A stretch of DNA of 64,000 bases, taken from contig NZ_NSBU01000004.1 of the NCBI RefSeq assembly GCF_002285415.1, forward strand, positions 248,001 through 312,000, in the 5' to 3' direction. Positions within the stretch are counted from its first letter, which is position 1, and the number at the start of each line of letters is the position of its first letter. This document shows positions 41,271-50,083 of the stretch, in pieces. The position numbers and the translations under genes are program-made. Source of the DNA: Actibacterium pelagium. Lineage in GTDB: Bacteria; Pseudomonadota; Alphaproteobacteria; Rhodobacterales; Rhodobacteraceae. Under the pieces are notes generated by a model that worked only from the letters and a program-made list of their open reading frames with translations, had not been told where the DNA came from and did not search any database.

Positions 41271-42635
41271 ATGGCTCAGACCGTTTTGACCAAGATCCTG
41301 ATACCCTCTGGCGCGCTTGGACTAGGATATGACAGAGAGGCCTTGGCGCGCGGTGTCGCAGCCAAGCCCGACCTGATCGCCATTGATGGCGGTTCTACCG
41401 ACAGCGGCCCACACTACCTTGGAACCGGCACCTCCAAATATTCGCGGAGTTCCATCAAATCGGAATGGCGCGAACTGATGCAGGCTAGGGCTGAAGCAGG
41501 GGTTCCCTTGGTCATCGGCACGGCGGGCACCTCTGGCGCGGATAGCGCCGTTGACTGGCTGGTCGAAATCACCAAGGAAATCGTCGCCGAGATGGGGGAC
41601 ACGGTCAAAGTCGCGGTCCTGAAATCTGGACAGGATCAGGGCAAGATGGCATCGGCCTACCAAAACAACCGGATCAAGCAGTTGCAGCCCGAGATCGAAA
41701 TCTCGCCCGAGCTTCTTCAAAGCTGTTCCAATATCGTTGCGCTGGCGGGGGCCGAACAGATCCAGAAGGCTCTGGCGACTGGCGCCGATATCATCATCGC
41801 GGGACGTACCACCGATACCGCCACAATCGCTGCGCTGCCTCTGGCACGCGGCTGCCACCCCGGCGGGGCATGGCACGGCGCCAAGATTGGCGAGTGCGGC
41901 GCGCTGGCCACCACCAGCCCAAACTCTGGCACGATCCTGATCGCATTTGATGAAACGGGGTTCACCATCACCCCGATGGGGCAAGAGGCGCGCGCGACGC
42001 CCTACACGGTTTCCGCGCATATGCTTTACGAAAATTCGAACCCGTTTCAGCTTTACGAACCGGGTGGGCATCTGGATGTGACAAGTGCAACTTACACCGC
42101 CTTGGATGACCGGACCGTCCGGGTTACGGGCAGCGAATGGGTGCCAAGCGACGCTTATACGGTCAAACTGGAAGGGTCGCGAAGCGGTGGATATCAAACC
42201 GTCTCGATGGCCCTTGTTCGGGACCCGCACTATGTCGCCAATATCCGCGAATGGGTTGCCGATATCGAAAAGAAATGCACCGACAAGGCAAGGCAACGTG
42301 TCAATGAGGCTTTCACGCTAGAGCTTCGGCTGATCGGTGTAGATGCCACCTTGGGGGCCTTGGAGACCGACGCGCGCATTGGCAGTGAGGTCGGGGTCAT
42401 GGGGATCGTCACCGCCCAGACAGAGGCAACCTCGCGCGAGGTGGCCAAAATCCTGAACCCCTATCTTCTTCATCACCCGCTGACAGAGCAGGAAGAAATG
42501 CCAACCTTCGCCTTTCCCTTCTCGCCCACCGAAATGGCTCGCGGCGAGATTTACGAGTTCTGCCTGAACCATGTTCTGGAATTGGATGACCCGATGGAGG
42601 CTTTCCGTCTGGACATCATGGAGATGAGCGCATGA
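41271..42635 (+). CDS. AtuA/DUF1446 family protein
   Basis: This 454-residue protein opens with ILIPSGALGLGYDREALARGVAAKPDLIAIDGGSTDSGPHYLGTG and continues with VPLVIGTAGTSGADSAVDWLVEI, then IIIAGRTTDTATIAALPL. These are typical of the AtuA/DUF1446 family named after acyclic terpene utilisation. The reaction is not known to me with certainty; a hydratase/isomerase-like role on carboxylates or CoA esters is possible. The ATG at 41271 follows GCGAGGGCAGC. It is translationally coupled to the DUF4387 gene. Confidence 0.85.
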   Translation: MAQTVLTKILIPSGALGLGYDREALARGVAAKPDLIAIDGGSTDSGPHYLGTGTSKYSRSSIKSEWRELMQARAEAGVPLVIGTAGTSGADSAVDWLVEITKEIVAEMGDTVKVAVLKSGQDQGKMASAYQNNRIKQLQPEIEISPELLQSCSNIVALAGAEQIQKALATGADIIIAGRTTDTATIAALPLARGCHPGGAWHGAKIGECGALATTSPNSGTILIAFDETGFTITPMGQEARATPYTVSAHMLYENSNPFQLYEPGGHLDVTSATYTALDDRTVRVTGSEWVPSDAYTVKLEGSRSGGYQTVSMALVRDPHYVANIREWVADIEKKCTDKARQRVNEAFTLELRLIGVDATLGALETDARIGSEVGVMGIVTAQTEATSREVAKILNPYLLHHPLTEQEEMPTFAFPFSPTEMARGEIYEFCLNHVLELDDPMEAFRLDIMEMSA

Positions 42636-42934
42636 CCACCCTGTCCGACGTCGCCCTGAAAATCCGGTCAAAGAATGCAGGGCCATTCTGGCTGACCATC
42701 GACATCTTTTGCGAAACCGAAAAGGCCTTTCAGCAAGCCTGCCAGATTGCTGATAATGACCGCGTCGCCAGCGCTCTTGGTACGACAGCCGCCGACTTGA
42801 AGCGGTATGAGATCGCAAGCCTGAATGTCCTGAAGTTCAGCCTGCCACGTCCAGAAATTCAGGGAACGCGCTACGACCGCGACATGCATGGGGCGTCATT
42901 CGCCAATTTGCTGTCAGGGCTTTCGATGGAATAA
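42632..42934 (+). CDS. DUF4387 family protein
   Basis: This 100-residue protein begins TLSDVALKIRSKNAGPFWLTIDIFCETEKAFQQA and ends EIQGTRYDRDMHGASFANLLSGL, the DUF4387 pattern. It pairs with AtuA/DUF1446 proteins in many genomes and is fused to them in some, so it is probably their small subunit. ATGA overlap with the AtuA-family gene supports a complex. Residues such as the conserved R-x-K-N-A-G-P-F stretch may form part of a shared active site (inference). Confidence 0.88.
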   Translation: MTTLSDVALKIRSKNAGPFWLTIDIFCETEKAFQQACQIADNDRVASALGTTAADLKRYEIASLNVLKFSLPRPEIQGTRYDRDMHGASFANLLSGLSME

Positions 42935-43053
42935 CTCTGCACAGATTGAGCTATGCACATGGCACCAATCACGGTGAGGTGGGGCCATAGATCCGATCGC
43001 GCTGACGGGCTCTCAGGAAAACTTCAGCCACACGCGGGAAGGTCCTCAGTTGG

Positions 43054-43878
43054 TCAACGCTCATCATCTTTCGCTTCATAAAGCGGAAGATACTGAGGGG
43101 GCATCGGCCCTTTGTTGCGACCACCCTGCTGCATCTGCTCCCATCCGTGGGCCAACACGCCCACCGACCGGGACAGACAGAACAGGCCGCGTGACAAGGG
43201 GGCCGGGAAGCCAAGTTCGCAGAAGATTACCGCAGTGGCACCGTCGATGTTCATGGCAATGGCGCGGCCATCGCGCTGGCGGCCAATCTCGGCCTGAACG
43301 GCCTCGCCGATGTCTGCGTAGCGACCGGAAACCGTGCCATTTGCAGCGGCCTCGCGGACCAAAGCCATCAGGCGCGGGGCACGCGGGTCGACCGGCTTGT
43401 GGAAACGGTGGCCGAAGCCCGAAACGATCTTACCGTATTCGGCGCGCCACGCGTCCAAACCATCGCGCACGGCATCTTCCAAAGCCGCGCCATCATCGAT
43501 CCGTTCCGCGATGTCGAAATAGAGCTCTGCACATTGCTCGCCCGCGCCGCCATGAACGTCGCCCAACATGTTAACCCCGGTGGCCATGACATTGTTCAGC
43601 CCGACCCCACAAGTAGCCGCCATGCGCGCTGCCGCAATCGAAGGCGCTTGCGGTCCGTGATCGACACCTGCCACTAAAGCGGTTTCGAACAACGCCGCCT
43701 GTTCAGCCGTGGGCACATCACCCCGAACCATCAGCCAGATCATCTGGGGGAACGAGACATTCCCGATAAGATCTTCAACCGGGTGACCGCGGAATGCGAT
43801 CCGGCCAGGCTCCATATCGATGATGGATGTACGCCACCAATGGCGAACGGTTTCGGCGTCAGAAGGTTGGGACGTCAT
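43054..43878 (-). CDS. Citryl-CoA lyase (citrate synthase family)
   Basis: This 274-residue protein is shorter than citrate synthase (~430), as in stand-alone citryl-CoA lyases. Catalytic residues of the family are visible: H109 (GDVHGGAGEQ), H157 and H160 (GFGHRFHKPVDPRAPRL) and D212 (AMNIDGATAVIFCELGF). The reaction is cleavage of citryl-CoA, or a related tricarboxyl-CoA, to acetyl-CoA and an oxoacid. With the CoA-transferase and Tct importer it completes an uptake-activate-cleave route. It converges on the DUF4387 gene. Confidence 0.88.
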   Translation of the reverse strand: MTSQPSDAETVRHWWRTSIIDMEPGRIAFRGHPVEDLIGNVSFPQMIWLMVRGDVPTAEQAALFETALVAGVDHGPQAPSIAAARMAATCGVGLNNVMATGVNMLGDVHGGAGEQCAELYFDIAERIDDGAALEDAVRDGLDAWRAEYGKIVSGFGHRFHKPVDPRAPRLMALVREAAANGTVSGRYADIGEAVQAEIGRQRDGRAIAMNIDGATAVIFCELGFPAPLSRGLFCLSRSVGVLAHGWEQMQQGGRNKGPMPPQYLPLYEAKDDER

Positions 43879-43949
43879 ACGGGTCCTCCTCTTGGGGTAC
43901 TAGCCTGTCAAAACTTTTTAAAATGACTTCGAACAAGGTTCGTCAAGCT

Positions 43950-45161
43950 TCAGATCGCCGAGAGGCCTGCGTTTGTGTTCAAAAGAAACTGAGAGAATAT
44001 CGGGCTGCTGGCGGCGCCAATGGCCCTTGCATTGTAGCCTACGTTACCAGCTTCGATTTTGGGTTCGATTAGGCCACGTTTGTCTTGGTTAACCAAATAC
44101 CGCCGAGTTCTTTCGACCAGTTCGTCTCGCACCTCGGCTGGAAACGCTCCATCGATCAAGACCGCTTCGAAATCAATCACTGAGCATATGGATAGAGAGG
44201 CTTTCGCAAGTTCCTGAGCGGTTTGGCCGATCCAAGGTTCAACGTGTCGCGACAGGCCGCTCCAATCCTGCGGCTGCTGCCAAAGAACCGAAGGGTCCAT
44301 GCCCGCGTTGGTAAGGCGCGTTTCCAAGAGATGAATGGAAGCAACATCAATCAACTGTTGCGCCTCACCAAGCGGACCCGTGCTGCGCATCGCACCCAAG
44401 GCCCCGGCGTTTCCCTGGTTCCCCTGAAAGACTGTTCCATTCAGAACCACCCCACCACCGACAAAAGAACCGATAAAGAAGTAGGCATAATCGCGAAACT
44501 CTCGGCCTCGTCCATAAAGCTGTTCGGCGTGACACGCCCCCGTGGAATCGTTAACGACCAGAACCGGTAGATCGCTGAACTCTGCGACAACTTCGGCGAA
44601 GTTAATGTCTTTCCAAGAACGAAACTTCTTGGCAGCCAGTCCAACAAGGTCATGCCATTTCCACAGTTCAAAAGGTGTGCCAATTCCAATCCCGCAAACG
44701 CGGTTACGAAGATTGGCAGGAATGCTGTTTAGAAGAGGTTCCAGGCTTGATTTCAGAAAGCCAAAAACCGCATCGGGCATCGGATATTCATAAGTCGTGT
44801 GAAGCTCTCCGCGCACCTTCCCGGTGAAATCCAACAGCAACAAATCGGCACTTCTGCGCCCAATTTTAAGACCAATCGAAAAGGTTCCGTCTGGGTCCAG
44901 TTCAATCGGGATAGACGGTTTGCCGACCTTCCCCCGGACTGGGTCGCCACGGCGTACAAGACCATCTTCTTCAAGGTTGCGCAGGATGGTCGAAACTGTT
45001 GGCTTGGACAGCCCCGTCCGACGCGCTAGATCGGCTGCGGGCGCGGCGCGGTAGCGCTGTAGAACAGTGAGGATCAGGCGCTCGTTATGGTCACGAATAC
45101 CTCGTTGGTTCACGCCTGCACTTTGTTCCCTGATGCTGTCTCCGTCCATAAATTGGACCAT
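43950..45161 (-). CDS. frcR: ROK family repressor, FrcR-like
   Basis: This 403-residue protein has an N-terminal winged HTH (LILTVLQRYRAAPAADLARRTGLSKPTVSTILRNLEEDGLVRRG) and a ROK sugar-kinase-like C-terminal domain (FSIGLKIGRRSADLLLLDF; LPVLVVNDSTGACHAEQLYG; FVGGGVVLNGTVFQGNQGNAGALGAM). The Cys-rich zinc motif of active ROK kinases is absent, as expected for a regulator. GGGAGG lies 5 bp before the ATG at 45161. It is divergent from frcBCAK with a 27-bp palindrome between, matching the frcR/frcBCAK layout of rhizobia; the symbol rests on that similarity. Confidence 0.85.
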   Translation of the reverse strand: MVQFMDGDSIREQSAGVNQRGIRDHNERLILTVLQRYRAAPAADLARRTGLSKPTVSTILRNLEEDGLVRRGDPVRGKVGKPSIPIELDPDGTFSIGLKIGRRSADLLLLDFTGKVRGELHTTYEYPMPDAVFGFLKSSLEPLLNSIPANLRNRVCGIGIGTPFELWKWHDLVGLAAKKFRSWKDINFAEVVAEFSDLPVLVVNDSTGACHAEQLYGRGREFRDYAYFFIGSFVGGGVVLNGTVFQGNQGNAGALGAMRSTGPLGEAQQLIDVASIHLLETRLTNAGMDPSVLWQQPQDWSGLSRHVEPWIGQTAQELAKASLSICSVIDFEAVLIDGAFPAEVRDELVERTRRYLVNQDKRGLIEPKIEAGNVGYNARAIGAASSPIFSQFLLNTNAGLSAI

Positions 45162-45199
45162 AATTGCCTCCCGTATGAATTGGAAGATAAACCAAACTC

Positions 45200-45231
45200 A
45201 TTAGTTAGTAAAGTTTACAAACTAATTGACA
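45200..45231. promoter_or_regulatory. 27-bp palindrome overlapping the frcB promoter -35
   Basis: Arms ATTAGTTAGTAAA (45200-45212) and TTTACAAACTAAT (45214-45226) are complementary at 12 of 13 positions around a central G. The right end overlaps a consensus TTGACA (45226-45231), a good -35 for frcB, with an AT-rich TTTTAA about 19 bp later. A repressor bound here would block RNA polymerase. It is the most likely FrcR operator. Confidence 0.7.
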
Positions 45232-45343
45232 GTTCGTTTCGAATCAGGCTTTTTAAAGACAGATCTGCAGGTTTTACGCCGCAGGTATGGATCGGGGACG
45301 AGCCCTGTCCGAAAACCAAAACGTTTTCTCTTGGGAGGAGAAT

Positions 45344-46354
45344 ATGAGAACTCTTTTGACCACTTCGGCTCTGGCAATAACCGTAATGGCCGGTTCGGCA
45401 TTCGCAGAAACCAGTGCGTGCCTGATCACCAAGACTGACACCAACCCATTCTTCGTAAAAATGAAGGAAGGCGCAACAGAGGCGGCGGCTGCCAATGGCA
45501 TCGAACTGTCGACCTTTGCAGGCAAAATCGACGGTGACGTCGAAACGCAGGTCGCTGCGGTAGAAACATGCATCGCATCGGGCGCAAAGGGTATCCTGAT
45601 CACCCCGACCGACAGCCGCGCGCTGGTGCCGGTTATCACGCAAGCTCGCGAAGCTGGTGCATTGGTCATCGCCCTCGACACTCCGTTTGAGCCGGCAGAT
45701 ACCGCAGACGCGACCTTTGCGACAGACAACTTCAAAGCAGGCGTTTTGATCGGCCAGTGGGCCAATGCAAAAATGGGGGCTGACGCCGCAAATGCCAAAA
45801 TTGCGCTGCTTGACCTGAACGCATCGGAGATCTCTGTCGACTATCTTCGCAACAACGGTTTCTTGCAGGGCTTTGGTATCGACATCAAAGACCCGACCGA
45901 TATCGGTGACGAAGACGATCCGCGCATTGTCGGCAACGACGTGACCAACGGCAACGAAGAAGGTGGCCGCACCGCGATGGAAAACCTTCTGCAGAAGGAC
46001 CCGGGCGTCAATCTCGTCTATACCATCAACGAACCTGCCGCAGCGGGTGCTTACGAGGCCCTGAAGTCGGTCGGACGTGAAAAAGACGTACTGATTGTAT
46101 CGGTCGACGGCGGTTGTCCGGGTGTCCAGAACATCGCTGAAGGTGTCATCGGCGCGACATCGATGCAGTTCCCTCTGCTGATGGCCTCTAAAGGTATTGA
46201 GGCAATCAAAATGTGGGCCGACAGTGGTTCCAAACCCGAAAACACCCCCGGCCTGGACTTCTTCAACACCGGTGTTGAATTGATCACCGACGAGCCTGCA
46301 GACGGCGTTCCTTCCCTGACGTCCGCCGAAGGCCTGAAAAAGTGCTGGGGCTAA
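45344..46354 (+). CDS. frcB: Fructose-type ABC transporter substrate-binding protein
   Basis: This 336-residue periplasmic sugar-binding protein has a signal peptide ([22 protein letters not shown]). Family-1 motifs are seen: [49 protein letters not shown] and [16 protein letters not shown]. Order and sequence resemble FrcB of Sinorhizobium, which imports fructose; related pentoses cannot be excluded. The ATG at 45344 follows GGGAGGAG. A 9-bp hairpin after the stop should give FrcB more product than the permease. Confidence 0.93.
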   Translation: MRTLLTTSALAITVMAGSAFAETSACLITKTDTNPFFVKMKEGATEAAAANGIELSTFAGKIDGDVETQVAAVETCIASGAKGILITPTDSRALVPVITQAREAGALVIALDTPFEPADTADATFATDNFKAGVLIGQWANAKMGADAANAKIALLDLNASEISVDYLRNNGFLQGFGIDIKDPTDIGDEDDPRIVGNDVTNGNEEGGRTAMENLLQKDPGVNLVYTINEPAAAGAYEALKSVGREKDVLIVSVDGGCPGVQNIAEGVIGATSMQFPLLMASKGIEAIKMWADSGSKPENTPGLDFFNTGVELITDEPADGVPSLTSAEGLKKCWG

Positions 46355-46372
46355 ACCTACACTGAACGAACA

Positions 46373-46394
46373 CGCAGGGCGCTCGCGCCCTGCG
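46373..46394 (+). repeat. Stem-loop between frcB and frcC
   Basis: A perfect 9-bp stem CGCAGGGCG / CGCCCTGCG with loop CTCG starts 18 bp after the frcB stop. There is no T-run, so it more likely stabilises the frcB part of the transcript or partly terminates it, a frequent feature after binding-protein genes. Confidence 0.75.
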
Positions 46395-46467
46395 CACCCC
46401 GTTTATAAACTCACCACTTTGACGGAATCTGATGCCCCAGATACGCTGGCTGGCAAGGGAGAGAGTC

Positions 46468-47550
46468 ATGTCTGAATCTGCGACACCGACCCAAAAGGGT
46501 CAGGACTTTGAACAGGTCTTAGACCAAAGCGACGCAAAGGTCGCCGCGTTTGAAGTCAAACATCACACCGTGCTGCAACGCATCCAACACGTTTTGCACA
46601 ACAACCCCACGCTGGTTCCGGTCATCGTTCTGGTTCTCAGCTTATTTGCGTTTGGGTTGATTGCTGGCGGTAAATTCTTTTCGCCCTTCAACCTAAGCCT
46701 AATTATGCAGCAAGTCTCGATCATCGGGATGCTGGCCGCCGCACAAAGCCTGATCATCATCACTGCAGGCATCGACCTGAGCGTCGCTGCGATCATGGTT
46801 TTGATGTCCGTCATTATGGGCAACCTTGGTGTCAATCTGGGTCTGCCCACGCCGATTGCGATCGCTGTGGGCCTTATCGGCGGAGCCGCTGCAGGGATGA
46901 TGAACGGACTGTTGATCACAAAGATCAAGCTGCCACCGTTCATCACCACCCTTGGCACCTGGTCGATCTTCTTTGCCCTTAACCTCTGGCTTTCCGGGGC
47001 CCAGTCGATCCGCAGTCAGGATATCGACGAGAAGGCGCCTTTGCTGAAGTTCTTCGGCAATGCCGTTTCGTTCGGTGGGGCCCGGATCACCTTTGGCGTC
47101 GTGCTGATGGTCGCTATCTTCGGCGTGCTTTGGTACATGCTGAACAAGACCGCCTGGGGCCGCCATGTTTATGCCATTGGTGACGACAAGGATGCGGCTG
47201 AAATGTCCGGCATTCGCACGGACCGCACGCTGGTAACCGTCTACATGCTCGCAGGGCTTGTCTGCGCCATTGCAGGCTGGGCATCCGTTGGCCGCGTGGG
47301 CTCCATCTCTCCGCAATCTTTCTATGAGGGTAACCTGCAGTCTATCACGGCCGTAGTGATCGGCGGCATCTCTCTTTTCGGTGGGCGCGGGTCGATCATG
47401 GGGGCCCTGTTCGGTGCCTTGATCGTCGGTGTGTTCCAATCGGGCCTGCGTTTGGCTGGGGTTGACGTGCTGTGGCAAGTCTTTGCCATCGGTTGGCTCA
47501 TCATCATCGCGGTCGCTATCGACCAATGGATCAGAAGGGTATCTGCATAA
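46468..47550 (+). CDS. frcC: Fructose-type ABC transporter permease
   Basis: This 360-residue protein is a polytopic permease of the RbsC/FrcC class. A ~55-residue polar cytoplasmic N-terminus precedes about nine helices. The conserved SLIIITAGIDLSVAAIMVLMSVIMG and the EAA-like loop AVVIGGISLFGGRGSIMGALFGALIVGVFQSGL are present. The ATG at 46468 follows AAGGGAGAG. Its stop overlaps the frcA start (TAATG). Confidence 0.95.
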   Translation: MSESATPTQKGQDFEQVLDQSDAKVAAFEVKHHTVLQRIQHVLHNNPTLVPVIVLVLSLFAFGLIAGGKFFSPFNLSLIMQQVSIIGMLAAAQSLIIITAGIDLSVAAIMVLMSVIMGNLGVNLGLPTPIAIAVGLIGGAAAGMMNGLLITKIKLPPFITTLGTWSIFFALNLWLSGAQSIRSQDIDEKAPLLKFFGNAVSFGGARITFGVVLMVAIFGVLWYMLNKTAWGRHVYAIGDDKDAAEMSGIRTDRTLVTVYMLAGLVCAIAGWASVGRVGSISPQSFYEGNLQSITAVVIGGISLFGGRGSIMGALFGALIVGVFQSGLRLAGVDVLWQVFAIGWLIIIAVAIDQWIRRVSA

Positions 47551-48326
47551 TGACTACTCCTGTTGTTCAAGCCCGCGGAATCGTGAAGCGCTATGGCCAC
47601 GTGACCGCGATCGACCACTCGGATTTCGAGCTCCGCGCTGGCGAAGTTCTGGCCGTCATCGGCGACAACGGTGCGGGCAAATCTTCGATCGTCAAAGCGA
47701 TCTGCGGCGCCACGACCCCCGACGAAGGAGAAATCCTGATCGAGGGGAAACCGGTAAGGTTCAACTCGCCAATCGAAGCGCGGGAAATGGGAATCGAGAT
47801 TGTTTATCAAAACCTCGCTCTTTCCCCGGCCTTGTCGATAGCCGACAACATGTTCACTGGCCGGGAAATCCGAAAGGAAGGCTGGCAGGGAAAATACCTG
47901 CGCATGCTCGACAAGCCCGCGATGGAGAAGTTCGCGCGCGACAAGCTGACCGAGCTTGGGCTTATGACGGTCCAATCGATCAAGCAACCGGTTGAGACTT
48001 TGTCGGGTGGTCAGCGCCAAGGTGTCGCTGTGGCCAGGGCAGCAGCCTTTGCTACCAAGTTTATCATCATGGATGAACCGACAGCCGCCCTTGGCGTAAA
48101 AGAGAGCCGCAAGGTGCTGGAGTTGATTCAGGACGTGCGTGCCCGAGGGATCCCGATCATCCTGATCAGCCACAACATGCCACATGTGTTTGAGGTCGCC
48201 GACCGTATCCACATTCACCGACTGGGCAAACGGCTTTGCACGATCGACCCCAAGGACTACACCATGTCCGATGCGGTCGCTTTCATGACCGGTGCCAAGG
48301 AACCACCTGCCGAGGACGCCGCGTGA
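47550..48326 (+). CDS. frcA: Fructose-type ABC transporter ATP-binding protein
   Basis: This 258-residue ATPase has a single nucleotide-binding domain, unlike RbsA/MglA with two. Seen: Walker A GDNGAGKSS, Q-loop IVYQNLAL, signature LSGGQRQGVAVARA, Walker B FIIMDEPTAALG and the switch His in ISHNM. It powers FrcC, presumably as a homodimer. It overlaps frcC by 1 bp and frcK by 4 bp (GTGA), so the operon is tightly coupled. Confidence 0.95.
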   Translation: MTTPVVQARGIVKRYGHVTAIDHSDFELRAGEVLAVIGDNGAGKSSIVKAICGATTPDEGEILIEGKPVRFNSPIEAREMGIEIVYQNLALSPALSIADNMFTGREIRKEGWQGKYLRMLDKPAMEKFARDKLTELGLMTVQSIKQPVETLSGGQRQGVAVARAAAFATKFIIMDEPTAALGVKESRKVLELIQDVRARGIPIILISHNMPHVFEVADRIHIHRLGKRLCTIDPKDYTMSDAVAFMTGAKEPPAEDAA

Positions 48327-48952
48327 GCACGCCTAACGAAATTGCCGAGGCGCTTCTGGAAGAAATTCTTGCAGCGCCTCGTACTGGACATCGCAAGGTA
48401 GTCGCTGTTGCCGGACCGCCAGCCTCGGGAAAATCTACATTGTCAGAGGTTTTGGCGGAACAATTAACCACCAAAGGATGTAACGCGACAGTCGTCCCGA
48501 TGGACGGTTTCCACCTAGACAACCGGATTCTTCAGGCCCGGGGCCTGTTGGGCCGCAAAGGGGCGCCAGAGACATTTGATATTGGAGGTTTTCTTCGCCT
48601 TGTAACCGCACTTCCCACCTCAGATACTGTGTACTTCCCGATCTTTGACCGAGAACGCGACATCGCGATTGCCGGTGCAGGATTGGTATCGGATGACTGC
48701 GATACGGTGGTGGTCGAAGGTAACTACTTACTCTTTGACGCTCCTGAATGGCGAGATCTAAGAAAGTATTGGAACTTTGCTGTCCAGTTAGATGTTCCAA
48801 TTTCTGTATTGCGCCAACGACTTATCGATCGCTGGCTTTCGTATGGGCTGACACTTGGTCAAGCAACAGCCCGAGCCGAGACAAATGATTTGCGGAATGT
48901 TGAACTGGTCGCATCGCAACGGTTGGAAGCAGATACCACTGCTTCCACCTGA
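48323..48952 (+). CDS. frcK: FrcK-like P-loop kinase
   Basis: This 209-residue P-loop protein of the uridine kinase/phosphoribulokinase type has Walker A VAGPPASGKSTL, a substrate-binding VPMDGFHLDN and VVVEGNYLLFD. In Sinorhizobium the fourth frc gene encodes such a protein; its exact sugar substrate was not clear, and phosphorylation of the imported sugar is the simple proposal. The start is a GTG in GTGA with the frcA stop; a longer frame through frcA is not real. It is the last gene of the operon. Confidence 0.88.
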   Translation: MSTPNEIAEALLEEILAAPRTGHRKVVAVAGPPASGKSTLSEVLAEQLTTKGCNATVVPMDGFHLDNRILQARGLLGRKGAPETFDIGGFLRLVTALPTSDTVYFPIFDRERDIAIAGAGLVSDDCDTVVVEGNYLLFDAPEWRDLRKYWNFAVQLDVPISVLRQRLIDRWLSYGLTLGQATARAETNDLRNVELVASQRLEADTTAST

Positions 48953-49335
48953 TTTATATTTGAACCGTTACGCGCAAAAATAGAACGTGTAGGATTGAGT
49001 GTAATCGTGCGCGGCCTGCATTGATGTTAAAGAAAGAATCGACCGGTTTTCACCCAATACTTTGCACCAAATTTGCCGATAGTATTGCGCGATTTCCTCA
49101 TCGCTTTGCGGAAGCGCATACTCCAAAGCACAGAGAAATCTGACACCTCTTTATCTACAAGAATTGTTTTTCTTTTTCGACATACGAACCCACCTCCCAA
49201 TTGAGATATGTGGAGAAATTATTAGTTCCAAGTTTCAGCTAATATAGAGGCCATTACGGTCGCCTGAGGCTAGGAATTTCGCTCTGAACCGAAATCTACC
49301 ACAACCCCGACAATTTGGGAGGATATCGACCCAAC
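48953..49335. other. 383-bp non-coding stretch
   Basis: This stretch is A+T-richer than its neighbours, with stop codons in all frames. I see no gene, tRNA or clear terminator. A GGAGGTGGG followed by an ATG on the minus strand near 49185 opens only a 10-codon frame and is dismissed. It marks the boundary between the frc operon and a patch of accessory genes. Confidence 0.6.
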
Positions 49336-49923
49336 TTATCGCATCGCACGGAGGTAAACATCGACCAACCTCCGCGCCAAATCATCAACGGTTACGCCCT
49401 TGCCTAGGCGGTCACTCGCATGGAGCGAGAATATCCCATACATGCTGGCCCAGAGCAGCCTGATGTCGAGAACCTGCTCTTCGCGGTGCCCCCCGCAGTA
49501 AAGAGAGCTTGTAGCGTCGGTCAGGAGTCCGAGCAGCTGGTTGACCATCTCGTCGTAGCCTACTGCCCATTCGTGATCCGGGCCATAGCGATAGGAAATC
49601 ACGGCATCCCATTCGCTTGGGTGTTTTTCTGCGAAATTCACAAAGGCCCTCGCCAACGAGAAAAGCCGATCACCGGGCGGCTCTTGTGTCGGAAGTTTCG
49701 AACAGTGATCGAAGAGCATCTCGAGAGTCTCACCATTCATCCGGTGGACCAGGTCATCCATGTTTCCGAAATGCTGGTAGATTGTGCCGACGGTGTATCC
49801 GACATCGGATGCGACCTTGCGGGCGGACAGCGCGTCGATTCCGTGTTCACGAACGATTCGTCTGGCGGAGATGAGAATGAGTTTCCCCAGTTCTTCGCGG
49901 GTATGATCTGAGCGACGCGCCAT
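49336..49923 (-). CDS. TetR family transcriptional regulator
   Basis: This 195-residue protein has an N-terminal HTH (SARRIVREHGIDALSARKVASDVGYTVGTIYQHFGNMDDLVHRM) and a C-terminal helical ligand domain with LRLLWASMYGIFSLHASDRLG-like sequence (TetR_C33-type WHG region). The ATG at 49923 is preferred to the GTG at 49944. It is divergent from a broken fatty acid desaturase gene, with two TGAACnnnGTTCA-like sites between. This suggests it once controlled membrane lipid desaturation. Confidence 0.88.
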   Translation of the reverse strand: MARRSDHTREELGKLILISARRIVREHGIDALSARKVASDVGYTVGTIYQHFGNMDDLVHRMNGETLEMLFDHCSKLPTQEPPGDRLFSLARAFVNFAEKHPSEWDAVISYRYGPDHEWAVGYDEMVNQLLGLLTDATSSLYCGGHREEQVLDIRLLWASMYGIFSLHASDRLGKGVTVDDLARRLVDVYLRAMR

Positions 49924-49971
49924 CGTAACCCGATGGTATTGCACGGAACTTCATCGCTTCAAAGGAATTTA

Positions 49972-50015
49972 TTGAACGTCGTTTATTTTTGTGCCATAAA
50001 TTAAACAATGTTCAA
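49972..50015. promoter_or_regulatory. Two TetR-type operator-like sites
   Basis: TGAAC-GTC-GTTTA (49973-49985) and TAAAC-AAT-GTTCA (50002-50014) are each a one-mismatch version of the palindrome TGAACnnnGTTCA. They lie 29 bp centre to centre and are arranged as a larger inverted repeat, in the divergent region between tetR and the desaturase remnant. Confidence 0.55.
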
Positions 50016-50083
50016 TATATGGCGGCAAGCGGTCATGCGTATGAGGCTGATCGTCTTCGCCTTGAACAACGGAGGTTGACGCC

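Noticed and set aside
43930-43942. Short palindrome CGAAC-AAG-GTTCG between the citryl-CoA lyase start and the frcR stop
   Set aside because: Only 5-bp arms, single copy, without placement relative to a recognisable promoter; could be chance.
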